DNA from: DAINPP01 sp963667315
GTDB taxonomy: Bacteria > Thermotogota > Thermotogae > MWEM01
DNA: 64,000 nucleotides
Reading direction: 5' to 3'
Assembly: GCA_963667315.1 (NCBI GenBank)
Contig: OY763325.1
Location: forward strand, 2,666,001-2,730,000
The notes under the pieces were generated by a model. The model did no database searches. It was not told the DNA's origin and saw only the letters and a program-made list of their open reading frames with translations. Shown here piece by piece: positions 15,724-24,521 of this stretch (position 1 is the stretch's first letter; the number at the start of each line of letters is the position of its first letter). The translations under genes were made by a program, and so were the position numbers.

Positions 15724-16977
15724 ATGATTAAAAAAAGTATAGCTCTTATTCTTGTGATATTGCTATGCACCTTGGCTTTTTCAAAGAAGGAAATAGTTTT
15801 CTGGAATGCCTGGGGTGGAGATGAAGGCAAAGTTCTTGAGGAAATGATAGAAGCGTACAACGGCTTACAGGATGAGGTCGTTGTGAGATCCGTATTCGCA
15901 CCAATTGGTATGGGTGAAAAGATCATGGCAACTCTTTCCGGTACCACTGTTCCCGATGTTATTACGGTTTGGGACTGGATGGTTGTGCCGCTCGGTTTCA
16001 GAGGGCAGATTCTTCCTCTGAATGAAATGCTTGCCGATGCTGGGATTGATGAAGATTACTACATCAACGGCGTATGGGATTACGGATTTTATGAAGGCAG
16101 GAAATACGGTCTTCCCACCACATTGAATGTTTCGGCGTTTATGTGGAACAAAGGGGCATTTGAGGAAGTGGGACTGGATCCGGATACCCCGCCGAAGAAT
16201 ATCAAAGAGCTCGATGAATACACTGAGAAATTGATGACGTACAGAAAAAACGGGAAACTGAAAAGACTTGGATTTGATCCGGTGATCAGTCATATTTACT
16301 GTTATGTATTTGGTGGAAAACTCTGGGATCCTGAGACTGGCGAGATAACCGCAAACGATCCCGGAAACGTCAAGGCTTACGAATGGCTTTCTTCGTATTA
16401 TGAAAAATACGATATTAAGCAGAAAAGGATTTTTCAGGCAGGCTGGGGAGATGTATTCAGTCCGCTTAACCCGTTCCTCAGGGGGGAAGTTGCCATGAAG
16501 GAAGGTTCTCAGTGGGAGATCCTTGTGGCACAGAAGTTTGCAAAGCCCAATTTTGATTACGGCATATCCTATTTCCCGGCTCCTGAAGGGGGCAGAGAAG
16601 ATGTCTGTAATGTCAGCGGATCTTTCTGGGTCATCCCTTCCGCTTCGAAGAATCAGGAGGAAGCCTTTGCATTCATGAAATGGTTAACGGCTCCAAAACA
16701 ATCCGCTCATTTTGCAGCAGCACTTTATAACATACCACCTGTAAAAGATGCCTTAAATGATCCGGCTTTCATGCAAATCGTAGATGACAAGATGCAGGTG
16801 TACATAGATCTGCTTACAAAGGGTTATGTCTATACCTTCCCGATGCTTCCGATAGGACAGACATACCTTTCGGAAATGACGCAGGCATTGGCCGATGTGC
16901 AGTTGGGCAACAAAACTGCCAAAGAGGCACTTGACTATGTACAACAGAGAATTACCGAGGAGTTAAGCAAATACTGA
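15724..16977 (+). CDS. Sugar ABC transporter substrate-binding protein (family 1)
   Basis: A 417-aa exported binding protein. The signal peptide (about 1-20, LCTLAFS) is of the type I kind, not a lipoprotein. The mature protein starts with EIVFWNAWGGDEGKVLEEMIEAYN, typical of the UgpB/MalE-like family, and carries VPDVITVWDW, YGLPTTLNVSAFMWNKGAF and GSFWVIPSASKNQEEAFAF. It delivers a sugar to the two permeases that follow. The stop codon overlaps the next start (TGATG). No ATPase subunit is in the operon, so a shared MsmK-type ATPase encoded elsewhere must energise it. Confidence 0.9.
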   Translation: MIKKSIALILVILLCTLAFSKKEIVFWNAWGGDEGKVLEEMIEAYNGLQDEVVVRSVFAPIGMGEKIMATLSGTTVPDVITVWDWMVVPLGFRGQILPLNEMLADAGIDEDYYINGVWDYGFYEGRKYGLPTTLNVSAFMWNKGAFEEVGLDPDTPPKNIKELDEYTEKLMTYRKNGKLKRLGFDPVISHIYCYVFGGKLWDPETGEITANDPGNVKAYEWLSSYYEKYDIKQKRIFQAGWGDVFSPLNPFLRGEVAMKEGSQWEILVAQKFAKPNFDYGISYFPAPEGGREDVCNVSGSFWVIPSASKNQEEAFAFMKWLTAPKQSAHFAAALYNIPPVKDALNDPAFMQIVDDKMQVYIDLLTKGYVYTFPMLPIGQTYLSEMTQALADVQLGNKTAKEALDYVQQRITEELSKY

Positions 16978-17876
16978 TGAATGAACAAATATTAACTGTT
17001 AGAAGAAGAAAATTCAAGCGGGAGAGTCTTCTGGGATTCCTGTTCATATCTCCCTGGATAGCCGGTTTTTTAATTTTCACATTGTTTCCCGTCATCTATT
17101 CGCTTTATTTGAGTTTTACCATGACCGGAGAAGGCGGGCATTTAAAGTGGATCGGTTTGGATAATTATCTGAGAGCCTTTGGAGAACGTGATTTCTGGCT
17201 ATCTATAAAGAACACTTTGATACTTTCCGGTATAGGAATTCCGATAGCGCAGATAATGGCATTGATGGCGGCAATTCTTCTGAATGTGAGGTTGAAGTAT
17301 CAGGGGCTTTTCAGGACGATATTCTTTCTTCCCAGTGTGGTACCTGCGGTGGCAACGGGATTGCTTTGGAAGTGGATCTTGAATCCCAGGCTTGGGCCGA
17401 TAAACGGCTTTTTAGAGGAACTCGGTATTGCCGGTCCGGGCTGGCTGCTGGATCCGGCATGGATTAAGCCTTCACTCATACTGATGAGCTTCTGGGGAAT
17501 TGGCGGAACCATGGTCATTTATCTTGCAGGTCTTCAGAATATTCCCGATGAATTGTATGAAGCGGCGGAACTGGATGGGGCCAACAGCTGGCAAAGACTG
17601 AAAAACATAACTTTACCCATGCTGAGGCCGGTCACTCTGTTCAACACCATTATGGGAATTATCACATCATTCCAGTCTTTTACACAGGTAATCATCATGC
17701 TGGATATGGATGGCGGTATAGAAAAATCGGGTCTGGTATACGGTTTGTATATTTATACGAATGCATTCAGAGATTTCAAAATGGGTTATGCCAGTGCCCT
17801 GTCCTGGGTACTGTTGATCATCACGGCTGTTTCAATAGCCATCACCATGAAATTTTTTAAAGACAAAGATCATTAA
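16977..17876 (+). CDS. Sugar ABC transporter permease (MalF/UgpA-like)
   Basis: A 299-aa inner-membrane protein with six predicted membrane helices. The start (LLGFLFISPWIAGFLIFTLFP) and the coupling-loop EAA motif near residue 195 (YEAAELDGANSWQRLKNITLP) mark it as the first permease of a CUT1 sugar importer. It pairs with the permease at 17891 and the binding protein at 15724. The start overlaps the stop of the previous gene by one base, which indicates translational coupling. Confidence 0.93.
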   Translation: MNEQILTVRRRKFKRESLLGFLFISPWIAGFLIFTLFPVIYSLYLSFTMTGEGGHLKWIGLDNYLRAFGERDFWLSIKNTLILSGIGIPIAQIMALMAAILLNVRLKYQGLFRTIFFLPSVVPAVATGLLWKWILNPRLGPINGFLEELGIAGPGWLLDPAWIKPSLILMSFWGIGGTMVIYLAGLQNIPDELYEAAELDGANSWQRLKNITLPMLRPVTLFNTIMGIITSFQSFTQVIIMLDMDGGIEKSGLVYGLYIYTNAFRDFKMGYASALSWVLLIITAVSIAITMKFFKDKDH

Positions 17877-17885
17877 GGGGGGGGG
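17877..17885 (+). repeat. G9 homopolymer in the leader of the second permease
   Basis: Nine consecutive G follow the stop codon of the first permease directly and serve as, or overlap, the ribosome binding site of the next gene (ATG at 17891). Homopolymers of this length are prone to slippage, and a change in length would alter the spacing to the start. Confidence 0.8.
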
Positions 17886-17890
17886 AAGAG

Positions 17891-18724
17891 ATGATCAAGG
17901 TTAATAAGAGTAGAAAAATTACAGTTTATGTCGTGGCAATCTTGTTGAGTTTGCTGTTCATTTTTCCTTTCCTGTGGATGGTTTCAACATCTTTTAAAAC
18001 TCAGGATCAGATTTTTGATGCCCCAATGGAATTATTGCCAAATCCCTTTGTAATGGATGCATACGGGGAACTGTTTACGGAGACGGATTTTTCAAGATAT
18101 TTCATAAACACGGTTTTTGTTACGATGATGACTTTGCTGGGAGTTTTAACCTCTTCATCCATTGTGGCCTTTGGATTTTCATATTTTAAATTTCCCGCAA
18201 AAGAAGTGCTTTTTAAGATCTTACTGGCGACGATGATGCTGCCGGCACAGGTCACGATGATCCCCCAGTACATGCTGTTTGACAAACTGGGCTGGGTGGG
18301 TTCTTTCAAACCATTGATCATACCGACTTTCTTTGGGGGAACATGGGTCATTTTCCTATTAAGGCAGTTTTTTGACACCGTTCCGAAAGAATATGCCGAA
18401 GCGGCAAAAATGGATGGTGCGAATGAACTCAAGATCTTTTTCAAGATTTATCTCCCACTTGCCAAGGCACCGGTTGCAACATCTGCACTCTTTGTTTTCC
18501 TATGGACCTGGACGGATTTTCTGAATCCGCTGATTTATCTGCATGATGATAAGATGTACACCTTATCAATCGCATTGCACAGGATCGCATCTGGAACACA
18601 TTATCCCAACTGGCCAGTCTTGATGGGTGGATCGTTGTTGATGGCTTTACCGATTATAATCCTCTTCTTCACTTCGCAGAAGACGTTTATAAACGGGGCG
18701 ACTATCAGTGGAATAAAAGGATAA
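17891..18724 (+). CDS. Sugar ABC transporter permease (MalG/UgpE-like)
   Basis: A 277-aa inner-membrane protein with six predicted helices. N-terminal FPFLWMVSTSFKTQDQIF and the EAA loop near residue 175 (YAEAAKMDGANELKIFFKIYLP) are standard for the second CUT1 permease. It ends with the usual short tail (KTFINGATISGIKG). It works with the permease at 16977. The gap to the upstream gene is only 14 bases and is mostly a G9 tract. Confidence 0.93.
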   Translation: MIKVNKSRKITVYVVAILLSLLFIFPFLWMVSTSFKTQDQIFDAPMELLPNPFVMDAYGELFTETDFSRYFINTVFVTMMTLLGVLTSSSIVAFGFSYFKFPAKEVLFKILLATMMLPAQVTMIPQYMLFDKLGWVGSFKPLIIPTFFGGTWVIFLLRQFFDTVPKEYAEAAKMDGANELKIFFKIYLPLAKAPVATSALFVFLWTWTDFLNPLIYLHDDKMYTLSIALHRIASGTHYPNWPVLMGGSLLMALPIIILFFTSQKTFINGATISGIKG

Positions 18725-18761
18725 TTTATTTTAATACCATTACTTAACAGGAGGTTTTTTT

Positions 18762-19796
18762 ATGAAAAAAGTTTTAGTGTTGTCACTTTTGGTTATTTCA
18801 GTATTTTCTTTATGTCTTGCTTCCGATTTTATCATTTCGGAAGGGAAATCTTATTTTGGAACTTTTCCGATCATAGATTCCTATCCGGATGTTGAAGGTA
18901 AAACACTTACCGATGGAGAATGGCGTTTCGCATACGATGAATCCGTTGTAGCTGTTGAAAAGGTAGACCAAAATGGTGCGGATATCATTGTTGATCTTGG
19001 CGAATACAGAGAAGATCTGACCTATTTCGCGGTTAAATTCATGCTTTCACCAAACGCAGCAGTGGTTGCACCATACAGTTTCCTGGTTTCCGTCAGCGAA
19101 GATGATGAATTATACGAAATGGTCGGTATGGGAACAGACGTACTCGAAGGCTGGGAAGATGAAAAGATACTGACCATGTTCTTTGCAACGGAAGAAGCCG
19201 TTGAAGGACAGTTTGTGAAATTCTCCATCAGAAGACAGGCCAGTGCCTGGGTATTGTTAAGCGAAGTACAGGTTGGTGCTGGCGAATTACCGGAAGACAT
19301 ATCCGCATTGATGCCCGAAAAGAGAGATGTGGATTACGACGCATTTGAAAATCTGGCAGCAGGTATCCCCTATTTCATGACACCGGAACCAAGCGTTTCC
19401 TATCCGGATGAAGGGGAAAAAGTAACTGATGGCAGTTATGCCTATTCATGGGCAGATATGATTGGTTTCAACGAACCTGAAGAAAATCCGACCATCATTC
19501 TGGATCTGGGAGAAATCAAGACTATTGAAAAAGTTGCCGGATATTTCATGTGTTCAAATGCATCCGCTGTTCCCCTTCCATACGGAATGATCATATCCGT
19601 GAGTGAAGATGATGAGATATACAAAGAAGTGGGTATCGCTTCCAACTACGTGCCATATGCGGAAAATGAGAAGATTAACGAAGTTGAATGGAAAAATAAA
19701 GGAGCTGAAATCAAGGCGCAGTTTGTTAAAGTAGAAATTCTTCCAAAGGGAAATGCCTGGACAATGCTGGCAGAAGTTGAAATCTTCGGGAAGTAA
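18762..19796 (+). CDS. Secreted protein with two tandem F5/8 type C-like (galactose-binding) domains
   Basis: A 344-aa protein with a signal peptide (about 1-21). The mature part is two repeats of a discoidin or CBM32-like fold: repeat one about 25-185 and repeat two about 205-344. Shared elements are S-Y-P-D-x-E-(G)-x-x-x-T-D-G, DLGE, PYSFLVSVSEDDELYE versus PYGMIISVSEDDEIYK, and an ending W-x-L/M-L-(S/A)-E-V. A related segment is inserted in the DUF4434 protein at 14281. No catalytic module is present, so it probably binds the glycan used by this operon at the cell surface. A good AGGAGG site precedes ATG 18762. Confidence 0.8.
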   Translation: MKKVLVLSLLVISVFSLCLASDFIISEGKSYFGTFPIIDSYPDVEGKTLTDGEWRFAYDESVVAVEKVDQNGADIIVDLGEYREDLTYFAVKFMLSPNAAVVAPYSFLVSVSEDDELYEMVGMGTDVLEGWEDEKILTMFFATEEAVEGQFVKFSIRRQASAWVLLSEVQVGAGELPEDISALMPEKRDVDYDAFENLAAGIPYFMTPEPSVSYPDEGEKVTDGSYAYSWADMIGFNEPEENPTIILDLGEIKTIEKVAGYFMCSNASAVPLPYGMIISVSEDDEIYKEVGIASNYVPYAENEKINEVEWKNKGAEIKAQFVKVEILPKGNAWTMLAEVEIFGK

Positions 19797-19801
19797 AGAG
19801 A

Positions 19802-21295
19802 ATGAACAAAATTCTTTTTCTGCCTGTTGATGAAAGATTCTGTACCCGGGATTATTTTATACATATGGCTTCTGCGGCAGGGTTAGAGGTATTGACTCCG
19901 GAAAAAAGAATGTTGGGAATGAACAAAATTCAGCCGGATATGGGTCATTTACACGACTGGGTGAGAAACAATATTTCCGATGTCAAACATGCGATCCTAT
20001 CAATGGACATGTTAATTCATGGGGGGCTCATTCCTTCGAGAATGAGCCTTGATTTACCGGAAACCCTCGAAAATAGAATGGGTATTTTAAAGGAATTGAA
20101 GCAAGAAAACATCACTGTCTATGCTTCAGTTTGTGTCACCAGGGCGCCGTTTTACGATTCAGCCGAAGAAGAACCGGATTATTGGCAGTATTTTGGAAAA
20201 AAGATATACGATTATTCCAGGGAGATTGTAAAGCAGGGGATCAACATACACGAAAAAGGGGTGAATCTGCCGCAAACCGATATTCCGCAATGGATTGTCG
20301 ATGATTTTATCTGGAGAAGGCGAAGAAACTTCAAAATGATTCAGAAGTCGATAGAATGTGTTGGGGAAAACACGATTGATTTTCTGAATCTGACACTTGA
20401 TGACAACTCTGAGGGAAGTATGTCCCTTTTCGAGGCGGCTTTGCATCAGAAATTGGTTGATGAAAAGAAACTCAATGATCGGGTTTCGATACATGCCGGG
20501 GCTGATGAATCCACATTAACACTCCTATCGAGATTGTTGTGTGATATCACGGGTACGAATCCTGAATTTAAAATCACATACCTGTTTCCCGAATATGCGG
20601 AGTTTATACCGGCATATGAGGGGCGGCCTCTGAAAGAGGGGTTGAGGTCTCATATTGAGAGTGCCGGTGGAAAAGTGGTAGAGGGAAACGGGGATATACT
20701 GCTGGCCGTCAACAACCCCCGCGAGAAAGCGGATGGCATGCATCAGAAAAGCGATGCATCCTCTAAGGACAAGTGTTGTGCTTTTGTGGAAAAATGTAAT
20801 GCTTCTGAAGGAGTGAAGGGGTATGTGAACATAAAGTATACGAATGGTTCTGACAACGATTTTATCGATAAGCTGCTTGATTCAAGGCCGGATTGGCACA
20901 TCACCAATGTCAGCGGATGGAATACCGCCGGAAATACGATCGGAACGGTTTGTGCGCACAGTATCATTCAATTCATGATCTCGAAAGGCTTAATTGAAGG
21001 GGATATCGATCAAATGAAAACATTACAGTATATCTTCCTCATGGAGCATTGGGGATTTCAAAGTAATGCCAGAAAAGAACTCCTGGAAAGGGCAATGAAC
21101 GAAAAAGACTCAAAACCCTGGTCACTGATTGCCATAGAAGATTGGGCATTGGATTTAACTAAAAAACTTCTGAAGCCTTATTCTGAAAGAATAGCCCATT
21201 CAATCGGTATCGAAATAGAGGATTTTGAGCTGTTTTTTCCTTGGCACAGGTCATTTGAACTGGGAATAACAATAAAAAGAAAGGAGGCAGTATGA
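19802..21295 (+). CDS. DUF4127 family protein
   Basis: A 497-aa cytoplasmic protein. It starts with the family signature ILFLPVDERFCTRD (usually P-x-D-x-R-P) and contains MDMLIHGGLIPSR, LDDNSEG, HAGADES and NVSGWNTAGNTIG, all conserved stretches of DUF4127. The family has no firmly established reaction; it is often found near sugar utilisation genes, as here. The conserved D, H and N residues suggest metal-dependent chemistry on a sugar. The stop overlaps the start of the phosphoesterase gene as ATGA. Confidence 0.8.
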   Translation: MNKILFLPVDERFCTRDYFIHMASAAGLEVLTPEKRMLGMNKIQPDMGHLHDWVRNNISDVKHAILSMDMLIHGGLIPSRMSLDLPETLENRMGILKELKQENITVYASVCVTRAPFYDSAEEEPDYWQYFGKKIYDYSREIVKQGINIHEKGVNLPQTDIPQWIVDDFIWRRRRNFKMIQKSIECVGENTIDFLNLTLDDNSEGSMSLFEAALHQKLVDEKKLNDRVSIHAGADESTLTLLSRLLCDITGTNPEFKITYLFPEYAEFIPAYEGRPLKEGLRSHIESAGGKVVEGNGDILLAVNNPREKADGMHQKSDASSKDKCCAFVEKCNASEGVKGYVNIKYTNGSDNDFIDKLLDSRPDWHITNVSGWNTAGNTIGTVCAHSIIQFMISKGLIEGDIDQMKTLQYIFLMEHWGFQSNARKELLERAMNEKDSKPWSLIAIEDWALDLTKKLLKPYSERIAHSIGIEIEDFELFFPWHRSFELGITIKRKEAV

Positions 21296-22233
21296 GAAAA
21301 TTATTTTTTCTTTTGATCATTATAATGGTATCTACAATTTCTTTTGCAGAGGGGGAAACACCTATTCTGAAATTTTGGGTTATAAGTGATGTTCACAGTG
21401 CGGCAGATGCATTTGACAAGGCCTTGAAGGATGCATGGGAACAGTCACCTGATTATGATATTTTGATTCTTAACGGTGATGTTGTTGATGTGGGACAGAT
21501 TGAGGATTATGAAGGGGTTATGACGGTTTTAAATAATGCCAGGGAAGCGGGAATCGTTCCTGAAACAGTTGAGTTCAATATAGGAAATCATGAGTACTAT
21601 TACGCCTATGGAACCGGAGCGCATGGCAGGAAGTATACCAGTATTTTACAGGGACGCTATTTCGACTATTCTAGAAGAGATGATTACTGGAATGCAGTGG
21701 AACTCAAAAATATTGGTTTTATCTCCCTGGGATCCGAAGTTACTTACAACAAGTATGAAAACAAGAGTACTGTTTCAGCCGTGATATCCGATATGCAGAT
21801 GGAATGGTTTGAGGAACAGGTTAAACATTACAGTTCAGCAGAGAAACCTACTTTTGTATTCCTGCATCAGCCGCTGAATGATACCGTGTATTTCTCAAGG
21901 TATTATAAGGGCAATGTGGACAAAGATTCTGAGATAAAGAAAATTCTCAGTGAGAATGCCAATATGTTCTTCATTTCTTCCCATTCTCATGAAGCCTTTG
22001 AGAATGGCGGTAATTTCTATCAGGATGAAAGTGGATATGTCTGTATAGATAGTTCTTCGGTTGTAAGAACTGCAGAGACGTCAGACAAGGGTCATCATGA
22101 ACAGACGTTGATTGCAAATACGGGACAAACACTTTATGTGGAGGTCTATTCCGATAAAGTTGTTATGAAGGGAAGAGATTTTGTAAAGGACTGCTGGATA
22201 GAGAACGCCTTTTTAACCGTTGAATTGAAATAA
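21292..22233 (+). CDS. Secreted calcineurin-like metallophosphoesterase
   Basis: A 313-aa exported protein (signal peptide about 1-20). It carries the metallophosphoesterase motifs in order: VISDVH (D-x-H), LNGDVVD (GD), GNHEYYY (GNHE), FLHQPL (H), and SHSHE in place of the more usual G-H-x-H. It should be an active two-metal phosphoesterase outside the cytoplasmic membrane, possibly removing phosphate from a sugar or glycan before uptake. It is the last gene of the sugar operon and is followed by a terminator. Confidence 0.85.
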   Translation: MRKLFFLLIIIMVSTISFAEGETPILKFWVISDVHSAADAFDKALKDAWEQSPDYDILILNGDVVDVGQIEDYEGVMTVLNNAREAGIVPETVEFNIGNHEYYYAYGTGAHGRKYTSILQGRYFDYSRRDDYWNAVELKNIGFISLGSEVTYNKYENKSTVSAVISDMQMEWFEEQVKHYSSAEKPTFVFLHQPLNDTVYFSRYYKGNVDKDSEIKKILSENANMFFISSHSHEAFENGGNFYQDESGYVCIDSSSVVRTAETSDKGHHEQTLIANTGQTLYVEVYSDKVVMKGRDFVKDCWIENAFLTVELK

Positions 22234-22238
22234 GAGAT

Positions 22239-22277
22239 AAACCCCGAAGTATCTTGTTTCTTCGAGGTTTGTTTTTA
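22239..22277 (+). terminator. Terminator of the sugar operon
   Basis: AAACCCCGAAG (22239-22249) pairs with CTTCGAGGTTT (22260-22270) with one mismatch and is followed by GTTTTT. It lies six bases after the phosphoesterase stop and separates the operon from the RpiR gene. Confidence 0.7.
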
Positions 22278-22290
22278 AATGTTTTTCTTG

Positions 22291-22296
22291 TATAAT
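22291..22296 (+). promoter_or_regulatory. -10 element for the RpiR gene
   Basis: A perfect TATAAT preceded by TTG, about 65 bases before the RpiR start and directly downstream of the terminator. The -35 region (TTTGTT) is weak. Confidence 0.4.
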
Positions 22297-22360
22297 GATT
22301 TTTGGTACTGATAAATATAAAATGCACTGAACACGGCGCACATTAGGTCAGGGGTGGAGA

Positions 22361-23209
22361 ATGCGTAAAAATATTTTAGTCACGATTGAAACACTTCTAA
22401 CTTCCTTCACAAAAACCGAAAAAAAAATCGCTGATTTTGTTCTTAAAAATCATAAAAAAGTGATATACATGTCGCTTACGGAACTTTCAGATCAACTTTC
22501 CGTCAGTGAGGGATCTATCGTCAGGTTTTGTCAGAAACTTGATTTGAAAGGGTTTCATCCATTTAAAATTTTGCTGGCGACGGTTAATTCGGATGAAAGC
22601 AGTTCAGATGAAATGTTTTCCAATATGAAATCGGGTGATTTAAATTCTCTTGGAGAATATCTTGCCAAAAAAAATATTGAAGTGATCAACAACACCTGTG
22701 ATATGATGAAATCAAGTTCACTTCAAAAATGTGTGGATATGATTTTAAAATCAAAGAATATCCTGATAGCGGGAGTGGGATCTTCCGGGAATACAGCTCA
22801 GGATGCTTTTTACAAATTGATGCGAATGGGTTTCAACTGCAGAACTTCATCTGATCCCCACATACTAGCCATGATGGCATCTCAGTTGAAAAAAGGGGAT
22901 CTGCTGCTTGCCGTTTCACAAAGTGGAAGTACATTGGAGATCGTGGATATCTCAAAGATAGCAAGGGAATCAGGTGCGAAAGTTATTTCAATCACCGGCT
23001 ATTCCAGATCTCCTTTGGAGAAATATTCGGATGAAGTGTTACTAACACCGACAAGAGAAACCCCTTATGAATCTGGGGCTTTGAGATCGAAGATTGCACA
23101 ATTATATGTCTTGGAATTACTCGTTACTGCGGTATTCAATCAGAATAAGGATTTGTCTGAAAAAAATATTGAAATAACGGCGGATTCCGTTAAAAACTGG
23201 ATATATTGA
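22361..23209 (+). CDS. MurR/RpiR family transcriptional regulator
   Basis: A 282-aa regulator. An N-terminal RpiR-type helix-turn-helix domain (about 1-80: FTKTEKKIADFVLKNHKKV, LSVSEGSIVRFCQKLDLKGF) is followed by a SIS sugar-phosphate isomerase-type domain (about 120-260: SKNILIAGVGSSGNTAQDAFYK, VSQSGSTLEIVDISKIA). The SIS domain usually senses a sugar phosphate. Standing directly after the amino sugar operon with its own promoter, it is the likely regulator of that operon, sensing for example ManNAc-6-P or GlcNAc-6-P. The sensed compound and binding site are inferences. It ends at a bidirectional terminator. Confidence 0.88.
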   Translation: MRKNILVTIETLLTSFTKTEKKIADFVLKNHKKVIYMSLTELSDQLSVSEGSIVRFCQKLDLKGFHPFKILLATVNSDESSSDEMFSNMKSGDLNSLGEYLAKKNIEVINNTCDMMKSSSLQKCVDMILKSKNILIAGVGSSGNTAQDAFYKLMRMGFNCRTSSDPHILAMMASQLKKGDLLLAVSQSGSTLEIVDISKIARESGAKVISITGYSRSPLEKYSDEVLLTPTRETPYESGALRSKIAQLYVLELLVTAVFNQNKDLSEKNIEITADSVKNWIY

Positions 23210-23262
23210 AGTGTTCTTTAAGAAGAATAAAATATAAGTTACTTGAAAATCAATAGATGAAA

Positions 23263-23288
23263 AAGAATCCTCTGAAAAGAGGATTCTT
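23263..23288. terminator. Bidirectional terminator between convergent genes
   Basis: Perfect 11-bp arms AAGAATCCTCT / AGAGGATTCTT with a GAAA loop, placed between the ends of the RpiR gene (plus) and the YibE/F gene (minus). Confidence 0.7.
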
Positions 23289-23292
23289 CTGA

Positions 23293-24435
23293 TTATACCT
23301 GTGTGTTTTTATTTTTTGACGGTAATTTGTAAATAATTGCCCCTATGATGGCAGTAAAAGGCGCTGTCAATACAAGACCGAAACTTCCGATAATGGTTTT
23401 GAAGATTTCTGAAGAGAAATAATTAAGATTCAGCATGGCACCTGTGTTGACCCCCTGTGCCATGAAGGCCATCAGCAGGGTGAGATAGCCACCGGCGTAG
23501 GCAAAGAGCAACGTGGTACTCATGGTTCCGACAACGGCACGTCCTACGTTGAACCCAGAGAGGGTTAAATCCTTAACGGATATTTCCGGGTGTTTATCCA
23601 CAACTTCTTTCATGGAGGCGGACAGATCCATCCCGATATCCATAACGGCTCCTGAGCTCCCGATGAAGATACTGGCGAGAAAGAGTTTGTTCAGGTTGAG
23701 ATGGGCAAAACCGGAGTTGAGAAGCGTCTCGGAGAATGGCAGAACTGACCCGTTGATGATAAAAGGTCCTGAAAAAAGTTGTGAAAGGACGAGTGTGATC
23801 AGAACACCCGAACCGGCACCAAGGAAGGCAACGATACCCTTCTTTTCGAATCCCCCGACGAGAAAGATGACGATAGCGGTCAAGGCAAGGACGATCCAGA
23901 ATGCGAGGAAGACGGGGTCGTATCCCTGAAGGAACATGGGAATCATGACTTTCCATATCGTCAGAAGCGCGGTTGAAAAGGATAAAATGGTCTTGATACC
24001 CGTCCATCCGGCATAGATGATGAGGATGATGAAGAAAATTCCCATCAAAATCCCTTCCGTTCCGATTCGATAGAAATCCACCACATTCAGATATGTTTTT
24101 CCTCTCGCATCAAACATCTCAACATAAACCTTGTCCCCTTCTTTGAGGAATTTATCCAGCTCCATCTTTCCGATGAGCTGATTGTTCGTTTCGAAGATTT
24201 CTCCCTTTTGCTCCCCTTTGAGAACTTCTATCTCGGCATACTGTTCACCCTGACGAATGATGCCGTATTGTCCCACCTGAGAATTATCCACGGCAATTAC
24301 TTTTCCGACGGTATACCGATAGATGGAATCTTTGCTGTAATGATTTGGAATAAGGAGTAAACCGATATTGATGATCACGAGAATGATAATAAAGATGATT
24401 TCTGATTTTTTTTCCTTATAAAATATTTTATACAT
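23293..24435 (-). CDS. YibE/F-like membrane protein
   Basis: A 380-aa protein. After an N-terminal membrane helix (about 12-30), an extracytoplasmic beta-rich domain (about 40-120, with an OB-like segment around QYAEIEVLKGEQKGE) is followed by seven or eight membrane helices. This is the YibE/F architecture; LASIFIGSSGAVMDIGMDLSASMKEV and NVGRAVVGTMSTTLLFAYAGGYL match its conserved core. The family is widespread in Gram-positives and its role is unclear (transport has been proposed). It is a single gene after the alkaline phosphatase on the same strand, from which it is separated by a terminator. Confidence 0.85.
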   Translation of the reverse strand: MYKIFYKEKKSEIIFIIILVIINIGLLLIPNHYSKDSIYRYTVGKVIAVDNSQVGQYGIIRQGEQYAEIEVLKGEQKGEIFETNNQLIGKMELDKFLKEGDKVYVEMFDARGKTYLNVVDFYRIGTEGILMGIFFIILIIYAGWTGIKTILSFSTALLTIWKVMIPMFLQGYDPVFLAFWIVLALTAIVIFLVGGFEKKGIVAFLGAGSGVLITLVLSQLFSGPFIINGSVLPFSETLLNSGFAHLNLNKLFLASIFIGSSGAVMDIGMDLSASMKEVVDKHPEISVKDLTLSGFNVGRAVVGTMSTTLLFAYAGGYLTLLMAFMAQGVNTGAMLNLNYFSSEIFKTIIGSFGLVLTAPFTAIIGAIIYKLPSKNKNTQV

Positions 24436-24468
24436 ATAAACCCCTTCTATGATAGTTGAATTTTATCG

Positions 24469-24495
24469 AAAAACAGCCACCCATAGGGTGGCTGT
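24469..24495 (-). terminator. Terminator of the alkaline phosphatase gene
   Basis: Arms ACAGCCACCC / GGGTGGCTGT with a three-base loop. On the minus strand the hairpin is followed by a run of T (plus-strand AAAAA at 24469-24473), so it ends transcription of the phosphatase gene before the YibE/F gene. Confidence 0.75.
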
Positions 24496-24521
24496 GACTA
24501 TTATAGCATTGTTTCAAAATA

